A program made the translations under genes and the position numbers. From Flammeovirgaceae bacterium (GTDB lineage: Bacteria > Bacteroidota > Bacteroidia > Cytophagales > Cyclobacteriaceae), in contig QIEB01000164.1 of the NCBI GenBank assembly GCA_003229495.1, forward strand, positions 1-16,645: 16,645 nucleotides of DNA, in the 5' to 3' direction. The notes under the pieces are model-generated. The model saw only the letters and a list, made by a program, of their open reading frames with translations. It was not told the origin of the DNA and did no database searches. Numbering within the stretch: position 1 is the first letter of the stretch; every line of letters starts with the position of its first letter. Of this stretch, positions 15,861-16,645 are shown in pieces.

Positions 15861-15876
15861 TTGGCAGTACAGCCAA
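15861..15876 (+). promoter_or_regulatory. Small inverted repeat in narG-narH gap
   Basis: TTGGC-AGTACA-GCCAA is a 5-bp perfect inverted repeat with a 6-base loop, ending 17 bases before the narH start. It may form a weak hairpin in the mRNA that influences narH translation or stability. It has no T-run, so it is not an intrinsic terminator. Confidence 0.2.
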
Positions 15877-15893
15877 CCTCAAAAACAATAATT

Positions 15894-16645
15894 ATGGACG
15901 TCAGAGCACAAATGTCAATGGTCTTTCACCTGGATAAATGCATCGGTTGCCATACCTGTTCCATTGCTTGTAAAAACATATGGACCGACCGCAAAGGGGC
16001 AGAATATCAATGGTGGAACAATGTGGAAACCAAACCTGGCACAGGGTATCCATCTAAATGGGAAGATCAGGATATATACAAGGGAGGATGGGAGAAAAAG
16101 AACGGCAGAGATATTTCCTTAAAGGGGGCTGGCAAACTAAGAGGGTTGATGAACATCTTCCATAATCCACATTTGCCAGTAATTGATGACTATTATGAGC
16201 CATTCACCTACAAATACCTGGATCTTATCGAATCTCCAGCGGGGAAGGATCAACCTACAGCCAGGCCGGTATCCCTAATTACCGGAAAACCCATAGATAT
16301 AAAGTCCGGCCCTAACTGGGATGATGATCTTAGCGGCACTCCCGATTACGCCCGACAAGATCCGAATCTCAAGAATCTGTCTCCAGCAGAACAAGAAGCC
16401 ATGTTTCAATTAGAGCGAATGGCATTTTACTACCTTCCCAGAATATGTAATCATTGCTTGAATCCCGCTTGTGTGGCATCATGCCCTTCCGGAGCCATTT
16501 ATAAAAGAGGTGAAGATGGCGTAGTACTAATAAATCAGAAAGTTTGCCGGGCCTGGAGAATGTGCGTGACAGCCTGCCCTTATAAAAAGTCTTACTATAA
16601 CTGGCATACCGGTAAATCTGAAAAATGTATTTTATGTTATCCACG
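15894..16645 (+). CDS. narH: Respiratory nitrate reductase beta subunit, Fe-S (partial, C-terminus cut)
   Basis: The frame from ATG 15894 stays open to the right edge, giving about 250 of the roughly 500 residues expected. Ferredoxin-like clusters are visible: C16-x2-C19-x2-C22-x3-C26; C185-x2-C188-x4-C193-x3-C197; and C218-x2-W221-x2-C224-x3-C228, in which Trp replaces one cysteine. That Trp is the NarH hallmark for a 3Fe-4S cluster. C245 and C248 begin the remaining set. NarH carries electrons from the NarI hemes to NarG. The stop, narJ and narI presumably lie beyond the window; they are not seen. Confidence 0.97.
   Translation, partial: MDVRAQMSMVFHLDKCIGCHTCSIACKNIWTDRKGAEYQWWNNVETKPGTGYPSKWEDQDIYKGGWEKKNGRDISLKGAGKLRGLMNIFHNPHLPVIDDYYEPFTYKYLDLIESPAGKDQPTARPVSLITGKPIDIKSGPNWDDDLSGTPDYARQDPNLKNLSPAEQEAMFQLERMAFYYLPRICNHCLNPACVASCPSGAIYKRGEDGVVLINQKVCRAWRMCVTACPYKKSYYNWHTGKSEKCILCYP

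Noticed and set aside
15861..15876. Intrinsic terminator between narG and narH
   Set aside because: The stem is only five base pairs and is not followed by a T-run; narGH are normally co-transcribed.

Overview
The window reads as a piece of a Bacteroidota chromosome, perhaps Cytophagia-like. This is inferred from the moderately AT-rich DNA, the A-rich leaders with few Shine-Dalgarno motifs, and the protein flavour. Only the lineage-level guess is offered; no species is claimed. Nearly all of it is coding. No gene-free stretch exceeds 300 bases. I saw no tRNA, rRNA, IS element, CRISPR array or convincing intrinsic terminator.

Left block (1-2904): a flavin-containing monooxygenase runs off the left edge on the minus strand. 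It diverges from a plus-strand pair, a PAPS-type sulfotransferase followed by a chorismate lyase of the type best known from cyanobacteria. Its 3' end overlaps the next, oppositely oriented gene by 4 bp.

Middle block (2901-10694): a minus-strand pair encodes a RIC/ScdA iron-sulfur repair protein and then a NapH/NosR-like polytopic Fe-S membrane protein. Diverging from it is a tightly packed plus-strand operon: B12-dependent class II ribonucleotide reductase (nrdJ), a membrane fatty-acid desaturase, a fatty-acid hydroxylase, and a cobalamin-binding-type radical SAM protein that overlaps the hydroxylase by 8 bp.

Right block (10706-16645): an Rrf2-family regulator with three cysteines, then a diheme membrane-anchored cytochrome c, narG (respiratory nitrate reductase alpha) and narH (beta, cut by the right edge). 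The cytochrome-narG-narH order resembles the Thermus narCGH arrangement.

The most interesting signal is a 20-bp, 9-2-9 inverted repeat (consensus GATATnnAG-RY-CTnnATATC). It occurs in three promoter regions: between RIC and nrdJ, in front of the Rrf2 gene, and in front of the cytochrome c-narGH genes. It is most simply the operator of the local Rrf2 regulator. That would tie together nitrate respiration, Fe-S damage repair, oxygen-independent DNA precursor synthesis and a lipid-modification cassette containing a B12 radical SAM enzyme, as one anaerobic or nitrosative-stress regulon.
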